Positions 42,277-53,102 of a stretch of DNA of 58,192 nt are shown piece by piece. Each line of letters opens with the position of its first letter. Positions within the stretch are counted from its first letter, which is position 1. Location: positions 10,134,653 through 10,192,844 of the forward strand of contig BFEA01000003.1 of NCBI GenBank assembly GCA_003427395.1, given 5' to 3'. Both the position numbers and the translations under genes were made by a program. The stretch comes from Chara braunii. Lineage: Eukaryota; Streptophyta; Charophyceae; Charales; Characeae. The notes beneath the pieces are model-generated. The model was not told the origin of the DNA, did no database searches, and saw only the letters and a list, made by a program, of their open reading frames with translations.

Positions 42277-44184
42277 ATGAGTGATGCAAGCACTAGTGAG
42301 GAGGAGTTGCTAGTGGACGACCGTAGGACTACTCGTAGAACTGCTCTCAGTCGACCTTTGACTTTCCTAGAGTTAGGACCAGGAGACGAGAGGAGACTGC
42401 GAAGAGAGGCTAGAGAGCGAGCAGCAGCAAGGAGAGCGAGGGACGCCGCGGCCAGCACTAGGTGTAGGACTACAGCTAGCACCGGTACGACCATGGCTAC
42501 TTCCTCTACCATGTCACAGGCTTCTTCACAGGCCACTTCGTCAGGAGTTAGTCAGAGTGGTTCTCGGGTGTCCATTAGCCAGAGTGCTAGCTTGCAAGTC
42601 AGCTAGCAGACTCAACTCACGCCAGAGGATTATGAGATCCTCCAAGCAGAAGAGCTTCAGGATGAGTTGCAACGGCAGTTGGATGAAGCAGCAGAGAGGA
42701 GAAGGAGAGCTATCATGGGAGAAGCTAGACTAGGTAGCAGGAGAGAGGAGCTAGGCAGATTAGAAGCATTAGATGAGTCAGCGCTTGACCCTGCGATACG
42801 AGCGCTGCGTAACTCGCTTCTTTGTGTGGCAGAAGCGCAGGCTGTCCAGCAGGAAGTGTTGGCTGAACTAATGGCAGGCCAGAAGCAGATTCTGGCTGCA
42901 CTGCAGGCTCCTCGTCCCATGACGAGGCAGCCTCAGTTTGCTGTAGCGCCCCCTCCGGGTGCGGGTCCATCAGTGACGCTGCCTCCGGTAGGACCTCCAT
43001 TCTCACCCATGTTTGGCATGCCCCCTCCGGGTGGTTACATAGCAACTAGAGTCTCAGCAGTACCATCAACAACAGTGGTTACTACAGTCCCACTGTCAAG
43101 CCAGGCTCAGGTTAGTGTGCAGCAACCTGTCTCGGTGGCTATGCAGCCACTGCAGCAATCTCCTGGGCCCATGCAACCCATGCAGTGGATGCCCAAGATC
43201 CCGTTGCTGAGTCCTAAGCCCTTCTCTGGCAACAAGAAGAAGGATGAGGACCTGGACACCTGGGTAAGGACTGTGCCTACCTATGTGAGGCACAAGCTTA
43301 CCAGGCGAGAGCAGGAAGTCATAGTGGCTGCCTCCTTTTTAGAAGGATCAGCAGCACGTTGGTTAAATGGTCTAGTGCAGCAACAGGGCTATGGTCAGAA
43401 TTTCGATGCCTGGGCTCAGTCTTAGACATTGGAACATTTCGTACGGATTGTATATGCTAAATGCCACGACCCGCAAGGTGCTCAAAAGGCCACCGACGCA
43501 ATTAACAGTCTTAGTACTAAAAGGTACCGGACTGTTCGCGAAGTCAAAGACGTCGTAGAAAGGTTGATCGTGGTACCGAGTGTGCAGTATAACCCCCAGG
43601 TACTCCTCACATATTATTTGCGATGTCTACCTACAAACGTCAAGAATAAACTCGTGGATGAGGCGTATATAGACCAGCATGACTTTTCTTCTTTCAACAA
43701 GAAAGCCTTAGATATAGAGGCAAAGCTTGGATCCGCTCATCAAGGACCAGTAGATGGTAGGAAGAAGAGACTTCCCCAAGATTGGAAGAAGAAGGGTCAG
43801 TTAATGTTTGTTGACCACGATGGTCAAACGACGGAGATTAACGAGTTCCCAGACCTTGGGGAGGAGACAAAGCACGATGGGGCCAGCGAGACTTCAGATG
43901 GGGGAGTCGTGACACCCATCAAAGAAAAGGCTAGGGGGACCGGGAAGAAGAAGGTAATACGGTCCACGGGCCAGGGCGACCAAGGAACGCCCGCCTGGGT
44001 AAAACTTGGTTTAGATTACGAGGTTTGGCGTGACCGAGTTGCTAGGGCCACTTGCATGAACTGTGGCAACTATGGCCACACGCCCAGGACATGCCGAGGC
44101 AAAAAGGTCACTACGAAGGTGGCATCACCAGTTGTGGTAGGCTTATCTTCGAACTGTGGCAGTGCTTCTGCGAGCACTTCGTAG
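42277..44184 (+). pseudogene. Ty3 gag, one frame with two in-frame TAG codons
   Basis: The reading frame from Met at 42277 continues to 44184 with amber stops only at 42604 and 43423. The N-terminal part is Arg/Ser-rich, followed by coiled-coil-like EELQDELQRQLDEAAERRRR. The Pro/Met-rich middle leads to the gag domain (KPFSGNKKKDEDLDTWVRTV and AASFLEGSAARWLNGL). After the second TAG, RYRTVREVKDVVERL and YYLRCLPTNVKNKL follow, then zinc knuckle CMNCGNYGHTPRTC near 44056-44097. It is a different Ty3 lineage from the elements at 11.5 and 47.8 kb. Confidence 0.85.
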
Positions 44185-44957
44185 GGAAACACCTCGGGCC
44201 AGTAGGAGTTTTAGCCGCTCTTACTCGTGCTGAAGAGGTTATGTTGCCTTCTCCACTTCAAGCGTTGGCCAAGGCTAGTGGCCCACACATCACCCTGCAA
44301 ACACATTCAGACCCACCGATGCTCTATTCGAGAGATGTGTCTGAGTCCCTAGAAGAGTTGCAATCTGAGCGGTCAGGGAAGGACCCCAGAGATTCTTGGG
44401 CGATGATCAGTAGAGGTCCAAAGGGTGAGCATTTCGTGATAGAGGTTGATGTAGGTGGCCGCAAAGTTGGCGCCTTTGCAGACATAGGCTCTACACGAAA
44501 CTTCATCAGTCGTGCTTGTGTGGATAGACTGCGCTTAGGGGGCAAAGTGCAGCGGCTTAGCAGAACTGTAGCTTCTACGCTAGCCAACAAGCACCAAATG
44601 GTAGTAAAGGACTATGTCAAGCACGTAGTTTGTTCCTTCTCTTATGGAGGAGGGGAAGTGAGACACAAAATCTCATTCCTCATCAGCGACGAACTGCCTT
44701 TCGATATGCTACTAGGCATGTACTACCTCGAGATCGCGCAGCCTCAGTTTGATTGGGATAGCAAGGGGTTGATACACAAGTTGCCAAATGGTAGGACCGT
44801 TAGATTGCAGAAGTATAAGGCTAGCAGTCTAGTGGAGAACTACGGTTGCATGTGTGCTTCCGCTTTCTATAACTACGACAAGCAAAATCGCGAGGAGGGC
44901 ATGTATCTAGTCTTTGTCTCTGAGAAAGGGGAGGCCGTAAAAAAACCTCAGAGATAG
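44052..44957 (+). CDS. Ty3 aspartic protease region
   Basis: 301 codons overlapping the gag zinc knuckle in another frame. The protease core is VIEVDVGGRKVGAFADIGST with RNFIS following (active-site triplet D-I-G, where D-S/T-G is usual) and ELPFDMLLGMYYLE. It would cleave the gag-pol polyprotein. It ends in TAG shortly before the RT fragment. Confidence 0.82.
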   Translation: MHELWQLWPHAQDMPRQKGHYEGGITSCGRLIFELWQCFCEHFVGKHLGPVGVLAALTRAEEVMLPSPLQALAKASGPHITLQTHSDPPMLYSRDVSESLEELQSERSGKDPRDSWAMISRGPKGEHFVIEVDVGGRKVGAFADIGSTRNFISRACVDRLRLGGKVQRLSRTVASTLANKHQMVVKDYVKHVVCSFSYGGGEVRHKISFLISDELPFDMLLGMYYLEIAQPQFDWDSKGLIHKLPNGRTVRLQKYKASSLVENYGCMCASAFYNYDKQNREEGMYLVFVSEKGEAVKKPQR

Positions 44958-45004
44958 AATCAGTCGTCGCTCAGTATTCAGACCTTTTTGAGGAGCCCAC
45001 AGGC

Positions 45005-45232
45005 GTGGTAGAAAGGGAGGTGGTCCATGCGATAGAGGTTGTCCCAGGTAGCAAGGTGCCTAGAGGACGAATCTATAGGATGTCTCCTGCGGAGTTGGAT
45101 GAGCTCCGCCGCCAGCTCAAGGAGCTCACAGAAAAGGGATGGATTCGGCCGAGTACCTCCCCTTACGGTGCACCAGTTTTATTTGTCCCAAAGAAGGGAG
45201 GTACCCTGAGGATGGCATTGAGGCCCCTATAG
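45005..45232 (+). pseudogene. Ty3 RT N-terminal fragment
   Basis: [40 protein letters not shown] and GGTLRM: the start of the RT domain. It is cut off where an inverted copy begins. Confidence 0.85.
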
Positions 45233-45399
45233 TCAATGCACATCCTCAGGGTACCTCCCTTCTTTGGGACAAATAAAACTGGCGCACAGTAAGGGGAGGT
45301 ACTCGGTCGAATCCATCCATTTTCTGTGAGCTCCCTGAGCTGGCGGCGGAGCTCATCCAATTCCGCAGGAGACATCCTATAGATTCGTCCTCTAGGCAC
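45057..45399. repeat. Palindrome 1 made of RT sequence
   Basis: 45057-45214 (plus RT) is followed at 45242-45399 by its near-perfect reverse complement. The 27-base spacer is itself the reverse complement of the next RT codons (CIDYRGLNA). The minus frame 45423-45163 therefore encodes the same RT start, slightly further along. Confidence 0.93.
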
Positions 45400-45427
45400 G
45401 TATGCTGGCCACCTTAGCATCATCCGG

Positions 45428-45640
45428 CCTCAATGCCATCATTGTTAAGAACGCGGAGCCCCTACCCCGCATCGACGACCTCTTGGATAGAGTGGAGGGA
45501 TGCCGGTACTTCACCAAGATAGATCTGAAGTCCGGATACGGTATCCAGACTTCAGATCTATCTTGGTGAAGTACCGGCATCCCTGCACTCTATCCAAGAG
45601 GTCGTCGATGCGGGGTAGCGGCTCCGCGTTCGTTCAGACC
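45428..45640. repeat. Palindrome 2 made of the following RT sequence
   Basis: 45446-45540 ([20 protein letters not shown], then [11 protein letters not shown]) is mirrored with no spacer by 45541-45635. The centre is GGATAC|GGTATCC. Together with palindrome 1 it covers consecutive parts of one RT. Confidence 0.93.
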
Positions 45641-45756
45641 CTGAAAGATGAACGCAGCATAATGGGGCCCACTCGACCAGAACTCAATTCGTGAAAAGCA
45701 GATAAAAAGACATGTTCTCTGGGTCAAAAGTCACCTCCTAACTGAAGTGACGAGTT

Positions 45757-45993
45757 GTGTCAAAGGTCACACTCGTGCCCCAGGACGAACAGTTGCAGTA
45801 TTCAATTGTGAGAGTCACGTCTGTTCGTCCAGGGGCTGTGCAAGTCATGTCTGTTCGTGCAGTAGATGTGTCTGTTCGTGCAGAAGTTGTGTCTGTTCGA
45901 ATGGAAGTCAATGAGGTAGAGTCCCAGTCCAAGTCAAAGTCCAATAGGCAGTCCAGATTCAGGCCTAGAGGCCGCCGCAGCAGCAGACCCTGA
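45757..45993 (+). CDS. Short basic/repetitive ORF, unrecognised
   Basis: 78 codons: repeats of the type VRAVDVSVRAEVVSVRMEV, then a Ser/Lys/Arg tail (RFRPRGRRSSRP). It could be the very C-terminus of the disrupted Ty3 polyprotein or a chance frame; the underlying DNA has CTGTTCGTGCAG-type repeats (45825-45905). Confidence 0.3.
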   Translation: MSKVTLVPQDEQLQYSIVRVTSVRPGAVQVMSVRAVDVSVRAEVVSVRMEVNEVESQSKSKSNRQSRFRPRGRRSSRP

Positions 45994-47358
45994 GGGAAAG
46001 GTACTGGGACACATTCTGCAGTGGTCTGGGACTGGGGACAGACCCAAGGAAGACTGATTCAGACCTCACGAAGGGAGGCCAGCACTAAAAGAGACCAGGC
46101 CAGCCTCCCTACACGACAGATCTCCACTGGCATAGATGCGTGAAAGTGCTGAAGCACTTGTGCGCGAGCATGCAGGGAGAATGCGCTGGCTGGAAGCTGG
46201 GCAAGCAGGAGAAGAAGCGGCTGGGCGCTGACTGGCAGAAGCAGCCATAGCTGCACCAGCATTGTTAGTAGAAGTAGAGGGGTTAGTAGTAGACATTAGT
46301 GAGTAGCATTCAGAGTAGATCCTCATAAGTAGGGAGTGAGCATGCAGAGTGAGACAAGGGAACCAAGACAGGGATCTCGAGAGGGAAAGAGAGAGAAGAC
46401 AGATTAAGGAGTTGGATATGGTGGATACTTACCTGTTGGCGCCATACTCGTGATCTGAGGGCAGACACTGGCTGAGCCACGCCTTGTATTGACGATTGAA
46501 CGAAAGAGACTTGTACTTTGTTGGCGCTGAACTTTTGGACTCGAGATACTCTTATATAATGTTGTCATGTTAACATGAGCTGCGCTATCTGGTTCTCATC
46601 TCATCTCGACTTGGCTTTGTGTGAAGCTTCTCTATCTGTGTGATGACATCTATGCATGCAATGAGATACACTCCAGCAAGTTATGAACAGTCAGGTTCCT
46701 TGCACGTGCTGGGGCTGACTCTTGATTTTCCAAGAGTCAACTGTTCCTCGTGGGGGTACTGGACGCTGCTTTTGACTCAGGGCTTCATACCCCTTGACCC
46801 TAGGGACTTCCCCAGACCTCTAAACGACTCAGGACGTGACTTTTGACCCCTCTCTCTGGCCTTTGACCAAAAAGTTACGACCCTTGCACGCATCTGTGCG
46901 GATCTAAAGTGGGTTTATTACAAGAGGGAGCAACAGAGAGAGAGCAACAGAACATCACATTTGAAAATTGCACTACAGACTGGAGTTTCACTGTTGTCAC
47001 AGTGTGTATCGGACCCAGGAACCAGCATGTATTAAACCCAGTGGATAGCGTTTACTTAATAGGAAGAGTGTCAGGAGAGAGGAATCCGTAGGTGGAAAGG
47101 CCTGGTCTCTTGTCCCAACATATCCTGTGAGCAAAATGTGTTGTCTATGCATCTGCCCTGAGGATTGGAACAGCATTGCCAAGTGTTAAAAGCCTGATCC
47201 AACCATTTCATGTGGATTCCTTGGAGTGTGATGTCTTCGCAAATTCTACATGGGTGGGATGATCGTGGAGTTTGAAAGTGTTTGATTTTTAAGTTATGCA
47301 TAGTAAAAAGGTCAGGATCAAATGGGATGAGAAGAAAACTCTTGGACCCAATGCTCAC
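45994..47358. other. TIMELESS intron, no gene recognised
   Basis: The stretch 46430-46960 has an LTR-like look but no partner was found. Only short open frames are present. It ends at the ACATG|GTGAGC donor of the 47583-47359 exon. Confidence 0.45.
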
Positions 47359-47583
47359 CATGTTCTTTAGAAGTGATCCAGAAGCACCCAGTGGTGCCCA
47401 GTCTTTGACCTCTTTCGCGTCCATTGCTGCAAACCCTTGCCACCTTTCTAAAACAAAGGTGAACATTTCTTCTCCCATGGTAGAAGCAATCGCCCCACAG
47501 CCAGACCCCAGAGTACTGTTATCGCTTTCTTCTGGTCGTCGCTGTCCATCCAGTGGCCCACTACCCACTTTCTTCTTCTTTCC
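47359..47583 (-). CDS. TIMELESS: TIMELESS exon: CG.IA..M..EMF...W and LLKNM block
   Basis: 75 codons in phase 0, the most upstream exon recognised. After a Lys-rich, Gly/Ser-rich start (GKKKKVGSG...) it reads CGAIASTMGEEMFTFVLERW and then KEVKDWAPLGASGSLLKNM. Plant TIMELESS has the same arrangement (C-G-P-I-A-A-S-M...M-F....K-W, then S..LLK.M-LDLVLK). The acceptor is GGAAGCAG|GGA at 47583 and the donor AACATG|GTGAGC at 47359. The next exon is 20.2 kb away at 27195 and continues the motif as IHVLDLVLK. The exact 5' border is the least certain boundary; the divergent first 25 residues could be partly intron. Confidence 0.82.
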
Positions 47584-47791
47584 CTGCTTCCAGAGAGCAA
47601 CAAAACAGTGTGGCGAAGAAATCCATGAATTTATACCCAGCCTGGTCACTGAGCTGTGCATACATAAGGCTGTTGCCAGACAGAGTTCCACTTCTCAGGG
47701 GTACAATTATGTTAGTAGCTAAACCTTTTTTACAAGTTTTACTAAATCACAACAAACAAAAAAATCAACAGCAGGATCATGGCCACAGATG

Positions 47792-49231
47792 TGTAATGAC
47801 CCGCCAAACACGGACTGAGACACAGAGCTGATTTCTGAGTTTTGCTCATGGAATGTATGGCTACTGAATTTCCCGCTCGTTGCTGAGCTTTCTAAGTCTG
47901 TGTGGGTGCGTGCATGCTGGTCTGCATGCCTGTCTGAGTGCCTGTCGGCTTGAGTGTGTGTGTGACCCGCAAGGGCACTCGTTTGTTCAAAGGGCCGAAG
48001 AGCCCGTACTTACTTGTGGCCGTGACATTGAGGGTTGCAGCGGGGAAACACTCAAGTGGCGGGGAAAGAAGCCCGGGACACTTAGAGCAGCGGAAAACAC
48101 TCAAGTAGCAGGTAGGACGGTACCACACCAGGTAGAGGTAGATTCGCCAGGTACTCGAGGCCGAGCAGAAGAAAGACAAAAGTTGGCATTTCTAGAGGCC
48201 CAGTAGTTGTCGGCTAGCTCTAGGCGGGTACCAGTCCAACCAGTCTGAGTCTAGGGCCTGTACGGGCAATATCAGAGTCTGCAATGATGTTTCCCTCCGA
48301 AAGGGAGGAGGTACCGGTTGCCTGGAGGCCATGCGGCCTAGGAAGTCACTCGCCAAGAGGCAAGCAGACCGCTATATCTCCAGGAGGAGCAAGGTGCTCC
48401 TCCTCATTATCGGTGTGCAAGTTTGACGACACACTGGTTGGAGTGCTGGCTGGAAGAGCAGCACTGCTGGGGAGGAGCAAGGACAGGAGGAGGAAGAAGC
48501 CCAGGACTAGGAGGGAGGAGCNAAGAGCAGCACTGCTGGGGAGGAGCAAGGACAGGAGGAGGAAGAAGCCCAGGACTAGGAGGGAGGAGCACCAGAGGTA
48601 CTAACCTGGCTATGGTGAATGCCATCTTCATCACCTTGGTGGGCGCAGCATCTGGAAGCCCCCCGTTGGGGTTCAGCTACACCAAGAAGCTTCGAGGCAG
48701 AGTCAGGCATGGCGGCCTGAGTTAGAGCAGCCATAGCTGCTTTGTGTTGTCCTTTGCACAGCAGGGCAGTGCCCTGGTAGTCCGCCATAGCCTCGGCCGT
48801 GGAAGGAGGAGGAAGAAGGGTGGCCATGGCTATGGTGGACCTCATGTGATGCCTGCAGTAGAAGAGGGATTCGGACATTGATTCTGGTTCAGCCATTCAA
48901 CATTATTATTGTTATTTCTTGATTGAATAAGAGAGAAGGAGATAAGGAGGAGGAGAGTAGTTGGCAAAGAAGAAGAGCATTAGCATTGGCCTATGCTGGT
49001 GTACATCTTCTTCTTCCTTCTTTCTTCTTCTTGCTTTTATCTTCTTCTTCTTCTTTCCCTCTCTCTCCTCTCAAGTTCATTCATATCTTTTTGCAATTGG
49101 ACGGCATTGTGCTTTCTGATGAATGTGTACTTCGACCTCTCTCTCCTCTCAAGTTCATTCATATCTTTTTGCAATTGGACGACATTGTACTTTCTGATGA
49201 ATGTGAACTTCGAAATTGGCCAGGATCATAA
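47792..49231 (+). mobile_element. 5' LTR
   Basis: It starts TGTAATGACCCGCCAAACAC and ends GGCCAGGATCATAA. It contains two tandem duplications: a ~70-bp block around the N at 48522 (AGCAGCACTGCTGGGGAGGA) and a ~74-bp block at 49061-49204 (CTCTCTCCTCTCAAGTTCAT). These, and a different duplication in the 3' LTR, account for the length difference. Confidence 0.9.
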
Positions 49232-49234
49232 CAT

Positions 49235-49252
49235 TGGTATCAAATCGGATTC
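49235..49252 (+). other. Primer-binding site
   Basis: TTGGTATCAAATCGGATTC follows the LTR by three bases. TGGTATCA matches the 3' complement of initiator tRNA-Met; the rest has drifted. Confidence 0.75.
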
Positions 49253-50493
49253 TACTTGCTAGCGAGAGTTGACTTTGCCGCTCCAACCCTAACCTAAGTG
49301 GAGGGCTACCACTGAGGGCTAGGGCTGGAAGTTGAGGGAAGTGGGGCAGCGTGGTTAAGGGAAGCTGCCCCCACCTGGTTAGGTCGTGTTTGGTCGACAC
49401 TTGACCTAACTGGGTTGTGTGAGAGTAAGATTGGAGTGGTGAGACACTTTGAGAAGACTTCATGCGAGATTTGGGAGAGGCGACAGTGAGAGGCACTCGC
49501 TTAAGGAAAGCAGCCATTCCGCATCTACGGACTGCAGGTTGCTACTTTGTTCTTCAGCATCGGCAGGGGATCCGGCATTGCAGTTTGGTGTTGGAGTCAG
49601 ACCCTCCTAGTGGATAGGACACTAGTGTAGGGGTTGCGTTAAATGGGTCAGAAGGAGAGCGGGTTAAGTTATATTATTCATCTCGAAGCTCAGGCCACTC
49701 AGGTAAGTGTCATGCACCTACGGGATGCCCATGTATGTGTGTGCATGATATTGATTGCCTGTTGGGGTTACACTAGGTTTCTTTTCCTACTCCTCTCTGG
49801 TCTTGATTTGTGAATCTGAGTATGCAAACTGCTTTCTCACCTGATGGATGAAGAGATGAGGTATCTTGCTTTGGACGCCATATCTTTCTACAGTGCATTG
49901 TCTCTTTGTCTCTGACCGGATGTAGACTATAGGTTCCTTCTGAAGTTTGAATTCATTTTCAACTTCGATAGAGCAGAAAGTAGGTCCATGTGGGACTCTT
50001 CTTGGTTGGTACTTGGTCACGACCTACTTGGGACCTTCTGGGTACCCAGTGGGACCAGGCCCAAGCAAGAAGGGCCCCTTAGGCCCAAATCTGTTTGACA
50101 TTAGATCATTCTCTTTCTGTCTCGAACGCAAAGTTTTATTCTTTGGTTAGAGCACTTGCTGCCGAGGGGATCTCAGCTGAGATGTTTTGTATACTTTGAC
50201 CGCACGGTCCGTAGCTTGACTCGCACCTTATACACCACTCAATTCTTCATTGTTGCATGTCATTACTCGTTGTCTGAATTTGATGTATGGTCACGAAACT
50301 GATCAGATTGGACTCGAGGGGATCTCGTATTCGGTCTGATCAAGCTCAGACGCCAGAACAGAACTCTCATCTGAATCACTTCTATTTTTCTGGTTGCTCT
50401 CTAGTCCAAATGTAATGCCGCTCCAGCTAGGAGTTCACCCTTCTCTTTTTTGAGCTCTTCAATTTGCTTCTTTTTTTCTGAGTTCATATTTCG
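49253..50493 (+). other. Ty3 leader, no gene
   Basis: 1.2 kb between PBS and gag with no coding signal. Such leaders normally contain packaging and promoter functions; none could be identified from sequence alone. Confidence 0.55.
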
Positions 50494-51759
50494 ATGCCTG
50501 TAGAGACTCGTGGACAAAAGGAAGAGAGAGAGAGAAGGAAAAGAGAGAGCACCCGTCTTGAGGGACTTGCTGAAACGGCAGCAGTAAAGGCTTATGTGGC
50601 CTTAAAGGCCCAACTGGATGCAGCCAACGATGAGGACAAACCATTGTTCCAAGGCCTCTACAACAACCCACTGGAGAGAGAAAAGAAGGCAGAGGACGAA
50701 AAGCGGAAAACCTCTGTTGCAGACCAAGCGGCTGTTCTTAAAACAGTCCCCTCCTTGCCCGACACTGAGGTCAAGAAAGATCTGGTCGCATATGTGCGTG
50801 CTCTCATAGACTGTCACCTACTCAGTGAAATTCCTGGTCAGATCGCTAAACTTTTTGACCAGGTAAGTGAACTGCGAATGCAAATTGTGGATATGGCCAA
50901 GGAGCACAGTGATCAGATGCAGCAGATGGCAAATCTGCATCAGGCCCAAATCCCAGATTATCTTCCTCTACCTTCTGCCTCAAATGCTGCTAACCAGTCT
51001 GTCCCTGCTCCTCTCCATGCCTCTACCTGTTCGTCTCTAAGTGTGGTTCAATCAGGACCTGGAGTAGATGCAAACCCCGCTGCCGCTTCAACAAGTGACA
51101 GCGCAGGGATTTATGCAACTGCTGCAGCCTTGAGTTCAGACACAGCATTTGCTGGTGTCGGTTATAGCAGTCTCTACATGGACAGAAAGACGGTACAAAT
51201 ACCATCTAAGTACGACGGCCAGGAAAACGTGGAATCCTGGATCAACTCCATGAGAGCCTACTTCAAGGTACTGGGAACTCAGTTGATGAGCCAGTCCTTG
51301 ATCATGGGGACCAATGTCGAACCCGCTGTCCTGGGCTCTTTAGAAGTCCAAGATACACAAGTCGGGTACACTAAGCTTAATTTGACACAGTGGCTCAAGG
51401 CCACACCTGTGGCCACACTGGAAGAAATATTGATTAAACAATACAAAGATCCACATGTTGCTGCTAGAGTAAGGAACAAGCTTGACAATCTCAAGCGCAA
51501 CAAGTGGAAGGGCACCATGCACAACCTACAATTGTATGTAAGCAAACTTTTTGCTACTCTCGGGTTGGATATGACTGCAAAGTCATGCATGGATGTTGTA
51601 AAAGGTGTGGTTCCCACTGCTTACACACATCGTCGAGGCAAAGATCTCATTGGATACGCAGACTGGCTCTCCGTTATGCAGGATGTAGTCAACCTCGAGG
51701 CACAAGACCTCGTTTCCACAACAGGCAACAAGAAGCCTATAGGTGGCAAGCGGTTTTAG
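50494..51759 (+). CDS. Ty3 gag protein, intact frame
   Basis: 421 codons. The N-terminus is Arg/Lys/Glu-rich (TRGQKEERERRKRESTRLEG), with predicted coiled coil around residues 5-75. A hydrophobic/helical part at about 110-150 precedes an Ala/Ser-rich linker (150-225). The gag capsid domain runs from about 228 (KTVQIPSKYDGQENVESWIN) to 410. The zinc knuckle is not in this frame but follows in 52081-52140. It is the only long uninterrupted ORF of this element and would assemble particles. Confidence 0.88.
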   Translation: MPVETRGQKEERERRKRESTRLEGLAETAAVKAYVALKAQLDAANDEDKPLFQGLYNNPLEREKKAEDEKRKTSVADQAAVLKTVPSLPDTEVKKDLVAYVRALIDCHLLSEIPGQIAKLFDQVSELRMQIVDMAKEHSDQMQQMANLHQAQIPDYLPLPSASNAANQSVPAPLHASTCSSLSVVQSGPGVDANPAAASTSDSAGIYATAAALSSDTAFAGVGYSSLYMDRKTVQIPSKYDGQENVESWINSMRAYFKVLGTQLMSQSLIMGTNVEPAVLGSLEVQDTQVGYTKLNLTQWLKATPVATLEEILIKQYKDPHVAARVRNKLDNLKRNKWKGTMHNLQLYVSKLFATLGLDMTAKSCMDVVKGVVPTAYTHRRGKDLIGYADWLSVMQDVVNLEAQDLVSTTGNKKPIGGKRF

Positions 51760-52478
51760 AGGCAGCAACCGCTTTGTTATGCATGACTTGTTGGAGGTTG
51801 ATGAGGAGGCATATGCAGATGACCCCACTCTTGATGACGATCAAGAACAAAACTTTGATACAACCTATTCATCTTCAGCCCATGAATCTGATACCAATAA
51901 TGACGAAGAGAAACTTAATGCCTTAAGAAAGTCTGTCAATGTGAAGGGACCACACCGGAATCCAGGGAAGAACTATGTCTCACTCCCCAAAGGAGACAAG
52001 ATCCCAACCAAATCAGAGGATGCTGCAACCAAACCTTGGTTACACCTTCGGATCAGTGAAAGTGAAATGGAAGGCTAGGATCAAGAAGGGAGTTTGTCTG
52101 CATTGCCTGAAACCCAATCATGAAGTCCAAAAGTCGTTGCAGGCTGCAGGGAAACCCGAATCGCGCGTAGAAATGGCATCAGCACCTTCTACAGTGAGGG
52201 AGACTGAACCTGATGCAGATCGACAGTCCTCTCTTGAAGCCCCATCATATGCTGATTCCAAGGCTGACACATGTAATGTTCTCTATGTCGAGCCTTGGAA
52301 GGCGTCTGAGATGGTCAACTTCACTATCACCTAGAGCACTGGGCCGAGATGAAACAACGACATGCTCAAGGGGGAAAGGAGTTGATCGTCTTCAAGTTGC
52401 TCACTAACCACTGTTACCTCCTTGTTTTGGTTGATTGTGGCACAACTACTAACTTCATGTCTCCACACAAGGTACGTG
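51743..52478 (+). pseudogene. Ty3 nucleocapsid remnant and protease start
   Basis: The frame changes at the end of gag. An acidic segment (51743-52078) is followed by VCLHCLKPNHEVQKS (52093), a zinc knuckle whose last Cys is Ser. Then LVLVDCGTTTNFMSPHKV (52415-52470), the retropepsin active-site region with D-C-G. The rest of protease and all RT palm motifs are missing: sequence jumps at about 52475 to the RT thumb. Confidence 0.8.
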
Positions 52479-53102
52479 CTCCAATTTTCTATTGCTGCTC
52501 ACCCGTTGTCCAAACGAACAAGCAAAAATGTATCTTACATGTGGGATGCAACATGTGAGACCGCTTTTCAAGCCTTGAAAGAGGCCTTGGTAAGTTACCT
52601 TGTGCTCCGCATTGCATATTCCAAACTCACATTCATCGTCACTACGGATGCAAGCCAGTATGGGATTGGCGCAGTGCTGCAGCAAGATGAAGGTGATGGC
52701 TTGCGGCTGCTCGAATACTACAGCAAACGCATGCCCAGCGAAAAGGTAGCCACTTCCACCTACATGCTCGAGCTCTATGCTTTGCACGAAGCATTGAACC
52801 ATTGGAAGCACTATCTTTCGGGACGCCGTTTCAAGGTCTTCTCAGATCATGAAACCTTGAAATGGATCAAGGAGCAAACCACCCTATCCCCCACATTGAC
52901 TCACTGGTTCCATGAGATTGACATCTTTGACTTTGAATTAAAACACAAAAAGGGTTGTTATAATCGAGTTGCTGATGCATTGTCTCGCCACTCCGAGTAT
53001 ATGACTTGCCTTGTGAACTCCTATGACCCCCGGAAGAAACTGAAGGAGGAACTTGTGGAGCAAATTGCCAAGGATCCGGACCTTAGTCCAACCCTTGAGT
53101 AG
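52478..53102 (+). CDS. Ty3 RT thumb remnant and RNase H
   Basis: Open frame with WDATCETAFQALKEAL, FIVTTDASQYGIGAVLQQDE (first catalytic Asp), STYMLELYALHEAL (Glu), VFSDHETLKWI (Asp-His) and RVADALSRHSEYM (last Asp). The RNase H residues look intact. The same frame ends at TAG 53100. Confidence 0.88.

Noticed and set aside
47071-47358. Continuation of the 206-codon minus ORF past LLKNM
   Set aside because: The conserved TIMELESS text stops at the GTGAGC donor and resumes at 27195; the residues after it have no family match.
49100-49140. CTGATGAATGTG resembling a hammerhead core
   Set aside because: No stem II or GAAA follows; it is ordinary LTR sequence.
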